Assembly (NCBI GenBank): GCA_018398585.1
Contig: JAGTTD010000019.1
Span: forward strand, 8,903,702-8,967,701
Source of the DNA: Simmondsia chinensis
Lineage: Eukaryota; Streptophyta; Magnoliopsida; Caryophyllales; Simmondsiaceae
DNA length: 64,000 nucleotides
Reading direction: 5' to 3'
Shown: positions 53,370-64,000 of the stretch, one piece after another
How the letters are laid out: each line of letters begins with the position of its first letter
Numbering within the stretch: position 1 is the stretch's first letter
The notes under the pieces: model-generated
What the model was told of the DNA's origin: nothing
What the model saw: only the letters and a program-made list of their open reading frames with translations
Database searches by the model: none
Made by a program: the position numbers and the translations under genes

Positions 53370-55549
53370 TTGGCGGTGATGGCCGCTGAACCCCTTGAAT
53401 TGGGTTCACTGCCAAAAGAGCACCCTTCTTCATTGCCTCTGGAAAGGTACGAACTGGAGCCTGGGTGTTACACTTACCTGGGCACTTCCCTCCCTCGACA
53501 TCTGCGTGAAGAAATTGGCGGACTCTTGAGGCAATACCTAGACGTTTTTGCCTTTACCGCCAAGGAAATGCACGAAATACCGCCTGAGGTGATCACGCAC
53601 CAACTTAACGTTCGAGACAACAAGGCCTTGGTTAAACAACGGAGGCATATCTTCTGCATAGAACGTAATGATGCCATCAAGGCTAAGGTGGAGAAGTTGT
53701 CCCTGGCCGAGTTTATACGGGAAGTGTTATACCCTGAGTGGCTGGCCAACGTAGTGTTAGTAAAAAAGTCTAACGGGAACTGGAGGATGTGCGTCGACTT
53801 TACAGACCTTAATGAAGCCTGCCCCAAGGACTCTTACCCCCTGCACAAAATTGACAGGCTGGTGGACTTCACGGTGGGCTGTGAGCTGTTCAATTTCATG
53901 GACGCCTTCTCAGGGTGTCATCAGATTCAAATGCACCAGGCCGACGAGGAGAAAACGGCCTTCATCATGGCCGAGGGAATATACTGTTACAAGGCAATGC
54001 TGTTTGGGCTTAAGAATGCGGGAGCCACCTACCAACGGTTGGTCAACAAAGTTTTTGCGCCGCAGATAGGACGCAACATGGAGGTCTACGTCGATGATAT
54101 GATAGTCAAGTCAAAATGTACGCTCGATCACTTCTCCGACCTAAAAGAAGCTTTGGAAGCACTCTGAGGATACCATATGAAGCTAAACCCAGAAAAGTGC
54201 TCGTTTACCATGCCAGAAGGAAAATTCTTAGGCTTCATTGTAAATTCACGAGGAATTGAAGCCAACCCTAAAAAGGTGCAGGACATACTTGATTTAAAGC
54301 CTCCTCATTGCCCTAAAGATGCACAAAAATTGGCTGGCTGCATGGCTTCACTCAGCCGCTTCATTAGTCGGGCCGCCGAAAAGGCTTTGCCGTTCTTCAA
54401 AGTACTGCGTGGGAAGCAACCCTTCTTTTGGAACGAGGAGTGTGTAGGCGCCTTTGATCAACTGAAAAAGCACTTGGCACACCTCCCGGTAGTCACCTCA
54501 CGGTAGTCACCTCACCTGAACCCAACGAGAAACTGGGGCTCTAATTGGCCATCTTAGAAAGTGCTACAAGTGCGGTCTTGATAGCCGACCGGCAAGGGAA
54601 ACAGCTACCAGTGTACTTTGTAAGCCAAACTCTCAAAGATCCGGAGAAAAGGTATCCCGCCATTGAGAAAACCGCCCTCGCCCTGATCACTGCAGCACGC
54701 AAGTTAAGACCGTACTTTCAGTCCCATGAAGTCATTGTCCTTACCAATCTACCGCTTAACAAGCTGCTTTCCAAGTTGGATTGCTCAGGGCGGATGCTCA
54801 AGTGGGTGGTTGAAATCTCGGAATATGACATACATTACCAACCTCGGAAAGCAATCAAGGCTCAGGCTCTGGCCGATTTTCTGGTAGAATGTGATTTTGA
54901 AATAGGGGCGCTTGGGCAGACGGAAGCCCTGGAAGAGATGCTCGTTTGGAAAATCTTCGTGGACGGCTCGATAAATTCAGAAGGTCGAGGCGCAGGCATA
55001 GTATTGATCAACCTTGAAGGGGAACGAGCTGAGCACGCGGTAAGATTGCACTTTGAAGCAACACATAATGAAACTGAATATGAAGCGCTACTTCTCGGTA
55101 TGGACCTCGTCAAGGCTGCTGGAGCGATTCACGTTGAAGCCCACAGCTACTCAGAGCTGATAGTAAACCAAGTTACAGGTAGTTATGGAGTGAAAGAGCC
55201 TCATCTGTCTCAATAACTGGAGTTGGTTCGAACCAAAGTCTCAAAGTTTCAGGGCTTCAGCATACGGAGCATTTCCCGAGAAAGTAATTACCGCGCTGAC
55301 GAACTAAGCCGTCTGGCCAGCACAAAGGGCAAGGACCCAGACGGACGCGTACACATCCAAGAGTCTAACGTTAAGTACGTGGAGAAGGTCATAGTTATGA
55401 ACGTGATGCAAGCCCAACATGAGAGTAATTGGATGTGTCCAATCTTGGACTTTATCCTGCACGGTAAGCTACCTGAGAACAAGGTTAAAGCACGAAGGCT
55501 GAGGAGGCGTGCGGTACATTTCTCGATAATTGATCAACAGCTCGATTAG
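53370..55549 (+). pseudogene. T2 reverse transcriptase, RNase H and second RNase H
   Basis: RT: RYELEPGCYTYLGTSLPRHL, IPPEVITHQLNVRDNKALVK, EWLANVVLVKKSNGNWRMCV, FTDLNEACPKDSYPLHKIDR and a normal EVYVDDMIVKSK box (about 54085). TGA at 54165 replaces an Arg codon (likely CGA). The thumb MKLNPEKCSFTMPEGKFLGF is intact. A 14-bp tandem duplication (GGTAGTCACCTCAC twice, about 54488-54515) shifts the frame. The first RNase H lacks TDAS; the second has IFVDGSINSEGRGAG, NETEYEALLLGMD, HSYSELIVNQV (Tyr replaces the usual Asp) and NYRADELSRLAS. A TAA near 55214 precedes the last part. Confidence 0.87.
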
Positions 55550-56755
55550 AGATCGTTCACACACCCCTTGTTAAAATGCTAGACGCAAGAAGAAGGAGAT
55601 TATGCTCTAAGGGAGATCCATGAAGGCATCTGCGGAGTTCACATTGGAAAGCGGGCCCTGGCAGGGATGGCGCTACGGGCCGGATATTTCGGGCCCACTA
55701 TGAGAAAAGATGCTGCCACCCTTGTGCGGAAATGTGATAAATGCCAGAGGTTCGCACCCCTTATCCATGCTCCTGCCGTGCCATCGCAACCCATTGTAGA
55801 CCCTATACCTTTTGACCAATGGGGAATGGAAATTTTGGGGCCCTTCCCCCTGGCTCGCGGGCAGAGGAAATTCCTAATAGTAGCTGTGGATTACTTCAGT
55901 AAGTGGGTGGAGGCTGAGGCGGTAGCTCGGATTATGGACAGCGCAACGCGACAGTTCTTATGGAAAAACATTGTTACACACTTTGGGATCCCTAGGGCCA
56001 TTATTACTGACAATGGAACACAGTTTGCCTCGCCACGATTCCGGGCGTACTGCCAACGCATGAGCATCAGTCTACATTTCACAGCCGCTGCCTACCCTCA
56101 GAGCAACAGACAGGCCGAGGCTGAGAACAAACAAATACTCAATGGACTTCGAAAAAGATTAGACGAGGCTAAGGGGAGGTGGACGGAAGAGTTACCTAAT
56201 GTGCTATGGGCGCACCGAATGATTTACCGTGTGGCTACCAGTGAAACCCCGTTCATGTTAACTTACGGGGCCGAGGCGGTAATTCCGATAGAAGTAGGGG
56301 AGCCTAGCCACCGCATACTACACTACAATTATCTGCGCAATGAAGATCAGCGAAGATATGCTTTGGACTTAGTAGATGAAGTTAGGGAGGACGCCCTCCT
56401 TCGAACAGTAGTTCAAAAGCAACGCCTGTCACAGTATTATAACAAGCACCTACGGACAAGGAGTTTAGAAGTAGGAGACCTTGCTCTACGAAGGTCAACT
56501 ACCGTGGCCCATGGTATAGGTGCCGGCAAGGTAGCCGCCAACTGGGAAGGACCCTACCACGTGACCCAGAAGGTAGGAGAAGGAAGCTATAAGCTGGAAC
56601 GCATGGACGGTTCGCAGGTACCTCGGTGTGGAACATTAAGACCGGAAAAGGTACTATGTGTAGCTTTGCCTGTTATAAACAGGTTGTGTAAAATATTAAA
56701 CTTAACTAGAGGCCGTATGAGTTGTATCTCAAGGAAAATGGGGCGGTACCCATGA
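55550..56755 (+). pseudogene. T2 integrase
   Basis: After a stop-containing lead (REIHEGICGVHIGKRALAGM supplies the first zinc His residues), the open frame 55667-56755 has CDKCQRFAPLIHAPAVPSQP. The core reads FDQWGMEILGPFPLARGQRK, where Glu (55829-55831) replaces the first catalytic Asp seen in T1, then AIITDNGTQFASPRF and EAENKQILNGLRKRLD. The C-terminal barrel KVAANWEGPYHVTQKVGEGS is present and no chromodomain follows. The Asp-to-Glu change probably blocks strand transfer. Confidence 0.87.
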
Positions 56756-57051
56756 TAAATGGTACACTTCCAATGGTTGCGTTAGCATAAATTAGCAAGG
56801 GCCGAGGCCATCAAAGTCAAGATGTGCAGAAAAATAACAAAAACCTACGATGAAATACCATTAGCTCCAATAAAATGTACATTAGGTAAGGGAGCAGGGG
56901 GGACTTGTGCCCCTAAACATACCAAGCGTAAATACATGTACAAAGCAAAAATAGGGGGATACTACAAAAAGGGGCGCCCCCTCATATTCTCTATACAGAT
57001 ACAAAAGGGGGAGGAGGGGATAATAGCACAAGTTAAGCCTAGGGACTACAC
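56756..57051. other. Spacer between pol and antisense ORF of T2
   Basis: Corresponds to 24477-24858 in T1. It has a 77-codon frame (56822-57055) without any recognisable domain; not called as a gene. Confidence 0.5.
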
Positions 57052-59883
57052 CTAACGGCTGCTAGCACCCCCTCGAGAGCGGATAATGTCCTGGTGGAGC
57101 CGATCTGCCGCTTGTTGAAGAGACTCACGGCTGAACTGAGGGTGGCTTTGGGCTAGACATCAGGCAAAGGAGGACAGACCTAAAGCAAATCCATCCCAGT
57201 AATATGTGCTCATGGGTAAACGAAACTCAGAACTTTCTTTAAAATGTGAAACCGCCCCTACAGCCTCGGTTTGGGCATGCTGAGCTTCGATAACGAGACT
57301 CTCTGATTGTGCTTGTTGGGAGGACAACTCTTCCCTCAGTCCTTGAGCTTCAAAAGCCAGCGCCTCTTTTTCCCCGTACAACTTGTCAGCCCTGTCTTGC
57401 AAACTCTGCAACTTAGCAGCCAGCATGTCCCTCTCTCTCCCCATAGCTCGGGTCTACTCTTCTTTCTCCAGTTCGGCCCTCCTTACCGCCTCAACCACCT
57501 TCTTGTTTTCCTCCCGTAACCGGGACAGCTCTTGGTTGGCGGCTTCTCGTTCATGGAACCACCCCCGGGCCAGGGCCGCTGATAGAGAGCTAACCTAAAA
57601 CACAGAGTATCGCAACATGCGGTCAACATGCTAACAAAGCACAGTTAGGGTAAGCGACATTTACCTTAGCAACACAGGCGGCTACCATGTCACTGGTCGC
57701 CACTTGAGGTTCCCTAGGTGGAAGGACCGCCAGGGTAGCACGTTGGATAGCGCCAACACTTTGAAGGCTAGCAGGACCCTCAGACCGAGGGCCTTCAGTA
57801 GCAGTAACATCTTCACCCCTAGGAGTTTCCCTTTGGAGTTCGGGAGGGGCGTGTGTAAAACCATGAGGGCCGGACAAGTCTATGTGGAACAAGGGAAGAA
57901 TGTCATCATCCACCTGCACGTCAAGCTTCACATCTGCCGCCGTGGCCACGTGAGGCGATTGTGGCGGTAAGAGGGAGGCTTGGACAGAAGATCCCCCTTC
58001 TTGAGGCATGGACATCGATCCTGCCGCCTCAGTCAAGGATGGTCCTGGTGCCTCTACCGGCACCCCTAAAGACTCCCCACCTTCTCCCTCTCCTTCTGGC
58101 TGTGGGCCTATACCTACGCCCATCCCAGCAGCCTCGGCGGTAGGACCACCCGCCAGTGTAGTTAAGGTAGGGGGAAGTTCAGCCACGGTCACCTCTAGCA
58201 AGGTAACCACAACAACGGGCGCAACACTGGCTGCTTCCTCCACAGTAGGTCCTAGGACAACTTCAGGGCAAGGCGCGGCGGTAGGGACTTCTTGATCCAT
58301 CACGACCTGAGAGGGCCTCTCCACGGTAGGGGAAGCTCGCACTATGGGAGCCTTTGAGGTACCTTCATGAGGGGCGGATACCGCCGACCCACGGCTAGAA
58401 GAAAGGGCCTCCCCACGGGGTTTCTTAGACTGTGTAACCTTTTTGGGGGGAGGACCCCCACCCTCTTACTCCTCCTTACCGACTTCTTACCAACGCCATC
58501 CCTTCCGGCACCCTTAGTAACCGCCTCTTTGCCCTTCTGGGCCGTTTTCTTGCCCTCTCCTTCACCCCTCGGTTCCCTCCTGCCTTTCTCTCCACGGCAC
58601 GCTTCCGTGAGAGATACGATGTCTACATCGGCCTCAGGTCCTGTCAAGAAAACCATTAAGGAGCCAGGGTAGCGTTAATAAGAGAAAATGAGAACTAAAA
58701 AAGAAGAATACTATCATTCTCAGGAATTTACTCACCGCTGACTGGTCGAGAGCATAGACCTGCATGGATCAGAACTTTCTCCTGGCACAGCACCTCTTTG
58801 GTAGCTAGGTACCGCGTGCTCGGATCCCTCTCAAAATAACGAACTACCTCCCTATCTAAGTTAGATAGTTCATCCGCTGAGGGGACGCTACATTTATTCA
58901 GGGAGGTCCAGTAGTAGGGGAAACCGAGGGGAAGCGGAGGCCTTACCCAAACGAACCTATTTTGCCAAAAATTTACCTTCGAGGGATTAAGCTCCACGAA
59001 CCTAATCCCGCTCTTCCCCTCAAAGGTTACCACGCCCTTTGACTGCTTGGCCCTAAATAAAAAATCAAAACTACAAGTGGAGGGGGTTAACCCTGCCACA
59101 AAACAGGTAAGGAGAAAACCGCAAATATTGCGGAAGCCGTTAGGACTGATTTGGCTGAAGCACATGGAATATTGCCTAAGAACCCATTCCAGGATGGGCA
59201 GCAAGGGAAACCGAAGGCCGGCCTCCAGGGAGTCCACACAAACGGCAAAACATTGGGGAGAACGAGGGTATAAAATGTTGTCGCTCTCCCGAGGGCCAAC
59301 GACATCATAATCATTGGGGAAAAAATACTTTTCACTGAACCTTTTCATCCCCTCTACTGTGGCTAGCGAGGACACAAGGTTTCCTAGGGGAACAGCCGCA
59401 GCTCCATCGGGATACTGAGCACGCACGTCCATTTCCTCAGGAGACGTTGGTGGTGACGGAGCCAGTTGAGATAACAGCTCCACCATCATCCCCTTACCAG
59501 AAGATGCTTCTCCAACGAGGTCTAAACGCTCACTCTCCTTCTGCACGCGTTTTGGAGCCATTTAACTAGCCCATCAAAATAAAAAGGCAAAAATTAGAAG
59601 GGGTCTTACCCTGGGAAAGAGAAGAAATCCCACCGGAATTTTCTGTTGGTGAGGCGGGGGAACTGGTGTCAGGTGGAGACAATACCGTCTGAGAACCAGT
59701 CAAGCACACGGAAGGGGAAAAGCCCTGATCATCAAACACCCGTGCCTCCCTAGGTCCAATGGAAGGAACGCAGGCAAGAAAGGCGGCAAGGTCGGCCACG
59801 AACTGGGAATCCAGCTCGATGCTCTCGTGTGGTTCCTCCATGGGAACCTCAAGTTCCACCATGGGAACCCAAGGTTCCGCCAT
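57052..59883 (-). pseudogene. T2 antisense multi-exon ORF (Transposase_28-like, coiled coil)
   Basis: Starts at ATG 59883 (MAEPWVPMVELEVPMEEPHE). Intron 1 lies at about 59575-59613 (GTAAGACC to GGGCTAG; short). Exon 2 from MAPKRVQKESERLDLVGEAS holds FAVCVDSLEAGLRFPLLPIL, ISPNGFRNICGFLLTCFVAG and LTPSTCSFDFLFRAKQSKG, the Transposase_28-type domain. Intron 2 is 58641-58735 (GTGAGT to CTTGACAG), giving PVSGPEADVDIV. A long Pro/Ala/Val/Thr-rich linker follows, then intron 3 at 57595-57664 (GTAAAT to TGTTTTAG), a coiled coil (MLAAKLQSLQDRADKLYGEK, FEAQGLREELSSQQ) and STYYWDGFALGLSSFA with the end SRGGASSR. A stop after EKEE and one after SSFA are present. The role is unknown; conservation with T1 across exons argues that the family encodes a real protein. 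Confidence 0.75.
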
Positions 59884-60229
59884 GGACGCCCGACCAGAGA
59901 GATCCCCACAAAAAAGAGGGAAGGGGGGGGGGGGGGGGGGGGGGGGAAGAAAGGGAAAGAACCCAAAAAGCTTTCAAAAAACTAAGAAAAAACAAGCAAA
60001 GTACCTTTTAATCGGCACGAAAAAGAGTTCAAGTGAAAGGCTGAGGAGAATTTGAGGGGAATTTGAGGAGGAAATGCAGAAACAGAGTCAGGAATAGCAG
60101 AAGTGAAAATGGAGAAGGCGAGTGGTGGGGCTCTATTAGGGCTTTATTAGGGCTATATGTAGAAAAAGAGGGGAAAATGAACAGGAAAGGGAGGGAGAGC
60201 GTCACGTGCCACTCATATGGAAAAAATGT
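59884..60229 (-). promoter_or_regulatory. Putative upstream region of the T2 antisense ORF
   Basis: About 345 bases between the antisense ORF start and the tandem array, the expected place for its promoter. Two GGGCTTTATTAGGGCTATA-like words occur at 60130-60160. No definite TATA box on the minus strand; low certainty. Confidence 0.3.
59925..59946. repeat. Poly-G run
   Basis: More than 20 consecutive G in the presumed promoter side of the antisense ORF. The length may be inexact in the assembly. Confidence 0.9.
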
Positions 60230-63200
60230 CAGGCGGTTGGCTTTCACCTAAAGTGAAAGGCCTTGGTTTGCTAAGTCCCTTAACTAATGGGGGCTTGGTT
60301 TTCTTGCTCAAATGGAAGTAAAAGAGTAAAAAGAGGCGGGGCGGTTACCCGTCACCTAAAGTGAAGGGACCGCCTGGCTTTCACCTAATGTGAAGGCCTC
60401 GGTATGCTAAGTCCCTCAAAAAATGGGGGCTTGGTTTTCTTGCTCAAATGGAAGTAAAAGAGCAAGAAAGGGTGGGGCGGTTACCCTTCACCTAAAGTGA
60501 AGTGACCGCCGGGCTTTCACCTAATGTGAAGGCCTCGGTATGCTAAGTCCCTTAAACAACGGGGGCTTGGTCCTTCTGGCCCAAGTTAAAACAAAAGGGC
60601 AAGGAGAGGTTGGGCGGTCATCCTTCACCTACCGTGAAGGACCCGCAGGCGGTTGGCTTTCACCTAAAGTGAAAGGCCACGGTTTGCTAAGTCCCTTAAA
60701 TAATGGGGGCTTGGTTCTCTTGCTCAAGTTGAAGTAAAAGAGCAAGCAGAGGAGGGGCGGTTACCCTTCACCTAAAGTTAAGGGACCGCCTGGCTTTCAC
60801 GTAATGTGAAGGCCTCAGTATGCTAAGTCCTTTAAACAATGGGGGCTTGGTCCTTCTTGCCCAAATTAAAACAAAAGGGTAAGGAGAGGTTAGGCGGTCA
60901 TCCTTCACCTACCGTGAAGGACCTGCAGGCGGTTGGCTTTCACCTAAAGTGAAAGGCCACGGTTTGCTAAGTCCCTTAAACAATGGGGGCTCGGTTCTCA
61001 TGCTGAAGTTGAAGTAAAAGAGCAAGAAGAGGTGGGGCGGTTACCCTTCACCTAAAGTGAAGGGACCGCCTAGCTTTCACCTAATGTGAAGGCCTCGGGA
61101 CACTAAGTCCTTTAAACAATGGAGGTTTGGTCCTTCTTGCCCAAGTTAAAACAAAAGGGTAAGGAGAGGTTGGGCGGTCATCCCTTGCCTGCCGTGAAGG
61201 ACCCGAAGGCGGTAGGCTTTCACCGAAAGTGAAAGGCCCCGGTTTGCTGAGTCCCTTAAACAATGGGGGCTTGGTTCTCTTGCTCAAGTTGAAGTGAAAG
61301 AGCAAGAAGAGGTGGGGCGGCTACCCTTCACCTAAAGTGAAGGGACCGCCTGGCTTTCACCTAATGTGAAGGCCTCGGTATGCTAAGTCCCTTAAATAAA
61401 GGGGGCTTGGTTTTCTTTCTTAAATGGAAGTAAAAGAGCAAGAAGAGGTGGGGCGGTTAACCTTCACCTAAAGTGAAGGGACCGCCTAGCTTTCACCTAA
61501 TGTGAAGGCCTCGGGACACTAAGTCCTTTAAATAATGGAGGTTTGGTCCTTCTTGCCCAAGTTAAAACAAAAGGGTAAGGAGAGGTTGGGCGGTCATCCC
61601 TTGCCTGCCGTGAAGGACCTGAAGGTGGTAGGCTTTCACCGAAAGTGAAAGGCCACGGTTTGCTAAGTCCCTTAAACAATGGGGGCTTGGTTCTCTTGCT
61701 CAAGTTGAAGTGAAAGAGCAAGAAGAGGTGGGGCGGCTACCCTACACCTAAAGTGAAGGGACCGCCAACCTTCACCTAATGCTAAGGCCTCGATATGCTA
61801 AGTCCCATAAAAAATGGGGGCTTGGTCCTTCTTGCCCAAGCTAAGACAAAAGGGTAAGGAGAGGTTGGGCGGTCATCCTTAACCTACCGTGAAGGACCTG
61901 CATGCGGTTGGCTTTCACCTAATGTGAAGGCCTCGGCATGCTAAGTCCCTTAAACAATGGGCGCTTGGTTCTCTTGCTCAAGTAGAAGTCAAAGAGCAGG
62001 AAGAGGTGGGGCGGTTACCCTTTGACTAAAGTAAAGGGACTGCCAGGCTTTCATCTAATGTAAAGGCCTCGGTATGCTGAGTCCCTCAAACAATGGGGGC
62101 TTGGTCGTTCTTGCCCAAGTTAAAATAAAAGGGTAAGGAGAGGTTGGGCGGTCATCCTTCACATACCGTGAAGGACCCGCAGGTAGTTGGCTTTCACATA
62201 AAGTGAAGGGCCACGGTTTGCTAAGTCCCTTAAACAATGGGGGCTTGGTTCTCTTGCTTAAGTTGAAGTAAAAGGGCAAGAAGAGGTTGGACGGTTACCC
62301 TTCACCTAAATTGAAGGGACCGCCGGGCTTTCACCGAATGTGAAGGCCTCGGTATGCTAAGTCCCTTAAATAATGGGGTTTTGGTCCTTCTTGCCCAAGT
62401 TAAAACAAAAGGGTAAGCAGAGGTTGGGCGGTCATCCTTCGCCTACCGTGAAGGACCCGTAGGGGGTTGGCTTTCACCTAAAGTGAAAGGCCACGGTTTT
62501 CAAAGTCCCTTAAACAATGGGGGATTGGTTCTCTTGTTCAAATCGAAGTAAAAGAGCAAGAAGAGGTGGGGCGGTTACCCTTCACCGAAAGTGAAGGGAC
62601 CGCCTAGCTTTCACCTAATGTGCAGGCCTCGGTATGCTAAGTCCCTTAAGCAATGGGGGCTTGGTCCTTCTTGCCCAAGTTAAAACAAAAGGGTGAGGAG
62701 AGGTTGGGCGGTCATCATTCACTTACCGTGAAGGACCCGCAGGCGTTTGGCTTTCACCTAAAGTGAAAGGCCATGGTTTGCTAAGTCCCTTAAATAATGA
62801 GGGCTTGGTTCTCTTGCTCAAGTTGAAGTGAAAGAGCAAGTAGAGGTGGGGCGGTTACCCTTCACCTAAAGTGAAGGGACCACCTGGCTTTCACCTAATG
62901 TGAAGGCCTCGGTATGCTAAGTCCCCTAAATAATGGGGTTCTGGTCCTTGTTGCCCAAATTAAAACAAAAGGGTAAGGAGCGGTTGGGAGGTCATCCTTC
63001 ACCTACCGTGAAGGACCCGCATGCGTTTGGCTTTCACCAAAAATGAAAGGCCATGGTTTGCTATGTCCCTTAAATAATGGGGGCTTGGTTCTCTTGCACA
63101 AGTTGAAGTGAAAGAGCAAGAAGGGGTGGGACGGTTACCCTTCCCCTAAAGTGAAGGGACCTCCTGGCTTTCACCTAATGTGAAGGCCATGGTATGCTAA

Positions 63201-64000
63201 GTCTCTTAAACAATGGGGGCTTGGTTTTCTTGCTCAAATGGAAGTAAAAGAGCAAGAAGAGTTGGGGCGGTTTCCCATCACCTAAAGTGAAGGGACCGCC
63301 TGGCTTCCACCTAATGTCAAGGCCTCTGTATGCTAAGTCCCTTGAACAATGGGGGCTTGGTCCTTCTTGCCCAAGTTAAAACAAAAGGGTAAGGAGAGGG
63401 TGGGCGGTCATCCTTCACCTGCTGTGAAGGACCCGCAGGCGGTTGGCTTTCACCTAAAGTGAACGGCCACGGTTTGCTAAGTCCCTTAAATAATGGGAGC
63501 TTGGTTCTCTTGCTCAAGTTGAAGTAAAAGAGCAAGAAGAGGTGGGGCGGTTACCCTTCACCAAAAGTGAAGGGATCGCCTGGCTTTCAGCTAATGTGAA
63601 GGCCTCGGTATGCCAAGTCCCTTAAACAATGAGGGCTTGGTTCTCTTGCTCAAGTTGAAGTAAAAGAGCAAGAAGAGGCTGGGCGGTTACCCTTCACCTA
63701 AAGTGATGGGATAGCCTGGCTTTCACCGAATGTGAAGGCCTCGGTATGCTAAGTCCCGTAAATAATGGGGTTTTGGCCCTTCTTGCTCAAGTTAAAACAA
63801 AAGGGTAAGGAGAGGTTGGGCGGTCATCCTTCGCCTACAGTGAAGGACCGGCAGGGGGTTGGCTTCAGCTAAAGTGAAAGGCCACGGTTTTCAAAGTCCT
63901 TTAAACAATGGGGGATTGGTTCTCTTGCTCAAATCGAAGTAAAAGAGCAAGAAGAGTTGGGGCGGTTACCCTTCACCGAAAGTGAAGGGACCGCCTAGCT
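60230..64000. repeat. T2 3'-region tandem array, about 139-bp monomers
   Basis: About 27 monomers of 135-145 bp, continuing beyond the window. Two main types often alternate to give a dimer of about 280 bp. Type A has TTCTCTTGCTCAAGTTGAAG, AAAAGAGCAAGAAGAGG and GGTTACCCTTCACC; type B has GGTCCTTCTTGCCCAAGTTA, AAAGGGTAAGGAGAGG and GGTCATCCTTCACC. Both share TGCTAAGTCCCTTAAACAAT and GGGGGCTTGG. Each monomer contains palindromes such as CTTTCACCTAAAGTGAAAG and CCCTTCACCTAAAGTGAAGG. Location after the antisense ORF matches the repeat-bearing 3' region known in Tat elements. Confidence 0.93.

Larger units (their letters stand above)
50890..64000 (+). mobile_element. Tat-lineage Ty3/gypsy element T2 (3' LTR beyond window)
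   Basis: 5' LTR, primer site, gag, protease, RT, RNase H, second RNase H, integrase, antisense multi-exon ORF and a long tandem array, all in the same order as T1. The protein similarity to T1 is high throughout (for example MYLQDVGED.WCKCFP in gag, CDKCQRFAPLIHAPAVP in integrase). The element is at least 13.1 kb and its array continues past the window edge, so the 3' LTR is not seen. Stops, a small duplication and a changed integrase residue mean this copy is defective. Confidence 0.88.

Noticed and set aside
61081..63535. Recurring 72-74 residue minus-strand frames (…KRTKPPLFKGLSKP…) in the tandem array
   Set aside because: They repeat because the monomers repeat and happen to be free of stops across one dimer. 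They appear at only four places, vary with indels, and have no flanking gene signals.
60230..64000. CRISPR-like look of regularly spaced palindromic repeats
   Set aside because: The whole monomer, not just a short repeat, is conserved; there are no unique spacers and the surroundings are a plant retrotransposon.

Overview
The window looks like repeat-rich intergenic DNA of a flowering plant. I found no intact cellular gene, rRNA, tRNA gene or CRISPR array. The evidence for a plant is the set of element families: Reina-type chromovirus with a chromodomain, two Tat-lineage Ty3/gypsy elements with a second RNase H and a spliced antisense ORF, two Copia elements, a BED/hAT transposon, and an RTE LINE with a TTG-repeat tail. 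Nothing seen fixes the species.

Layout. 206-5536: decayed Copia element (minus). 5537-12348: AT-rich DNA with a LINE-like insertion (9152-9622), a degenerate GGGTCA-type repeat, a long-TIR MITE (10586-11151) and a short TTG-tailed retroposon (11831-11999). 12349-20734: Reina-like chromovirus (plus), whose reverse transcriptase is split by a 3.2 kb hAT transposon (14822-18034). 20735 to about 30560: Tat element T1 (minus), missing its 3' LTR. About 31080-32240: remnant of a further Tat-type LTR. 32451-45794: a three-level nest. A short Gypsy-like element (plus) has a GAG-only LTR element (minus, 32487-43821) in its 5' LTR, and that element has a complete Copia (minus, 33419-40096) in its 3' LTR. 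Each level has a 5-bp target duplication. 45795-47936: degraded LTR-like duplicated sequence. 47937-49271: 5'-truncated RTE LINE. About 50890-64000: Tat element T2 (plus), ending inside a tandem array of about 27 monomers in its 3' region.

How the parts work together. Within each LTR element the order gag, protease, RT, RNase H, integrase is the usual retrotransposition machinery, but all copies carry stops, frameshifts or catalytic changes, so none looks autonomous now. T1 and T2 share one architecture: U3 tandem repeats just upstream of the TATA box, gag-pol with two RNase H domains, an antisense multi-exon ORF facing pol, then a tandem array. The most interesting signals are the spliced antisense ORF conserved between T1 and T2, the hairpin-forming arrays in their 3' regions with co-varying stems, a recurring GGCGGTA/TACCGCC motif in Tat control regions, and a CAG-to-TAG decay pattern in the chromovirus.
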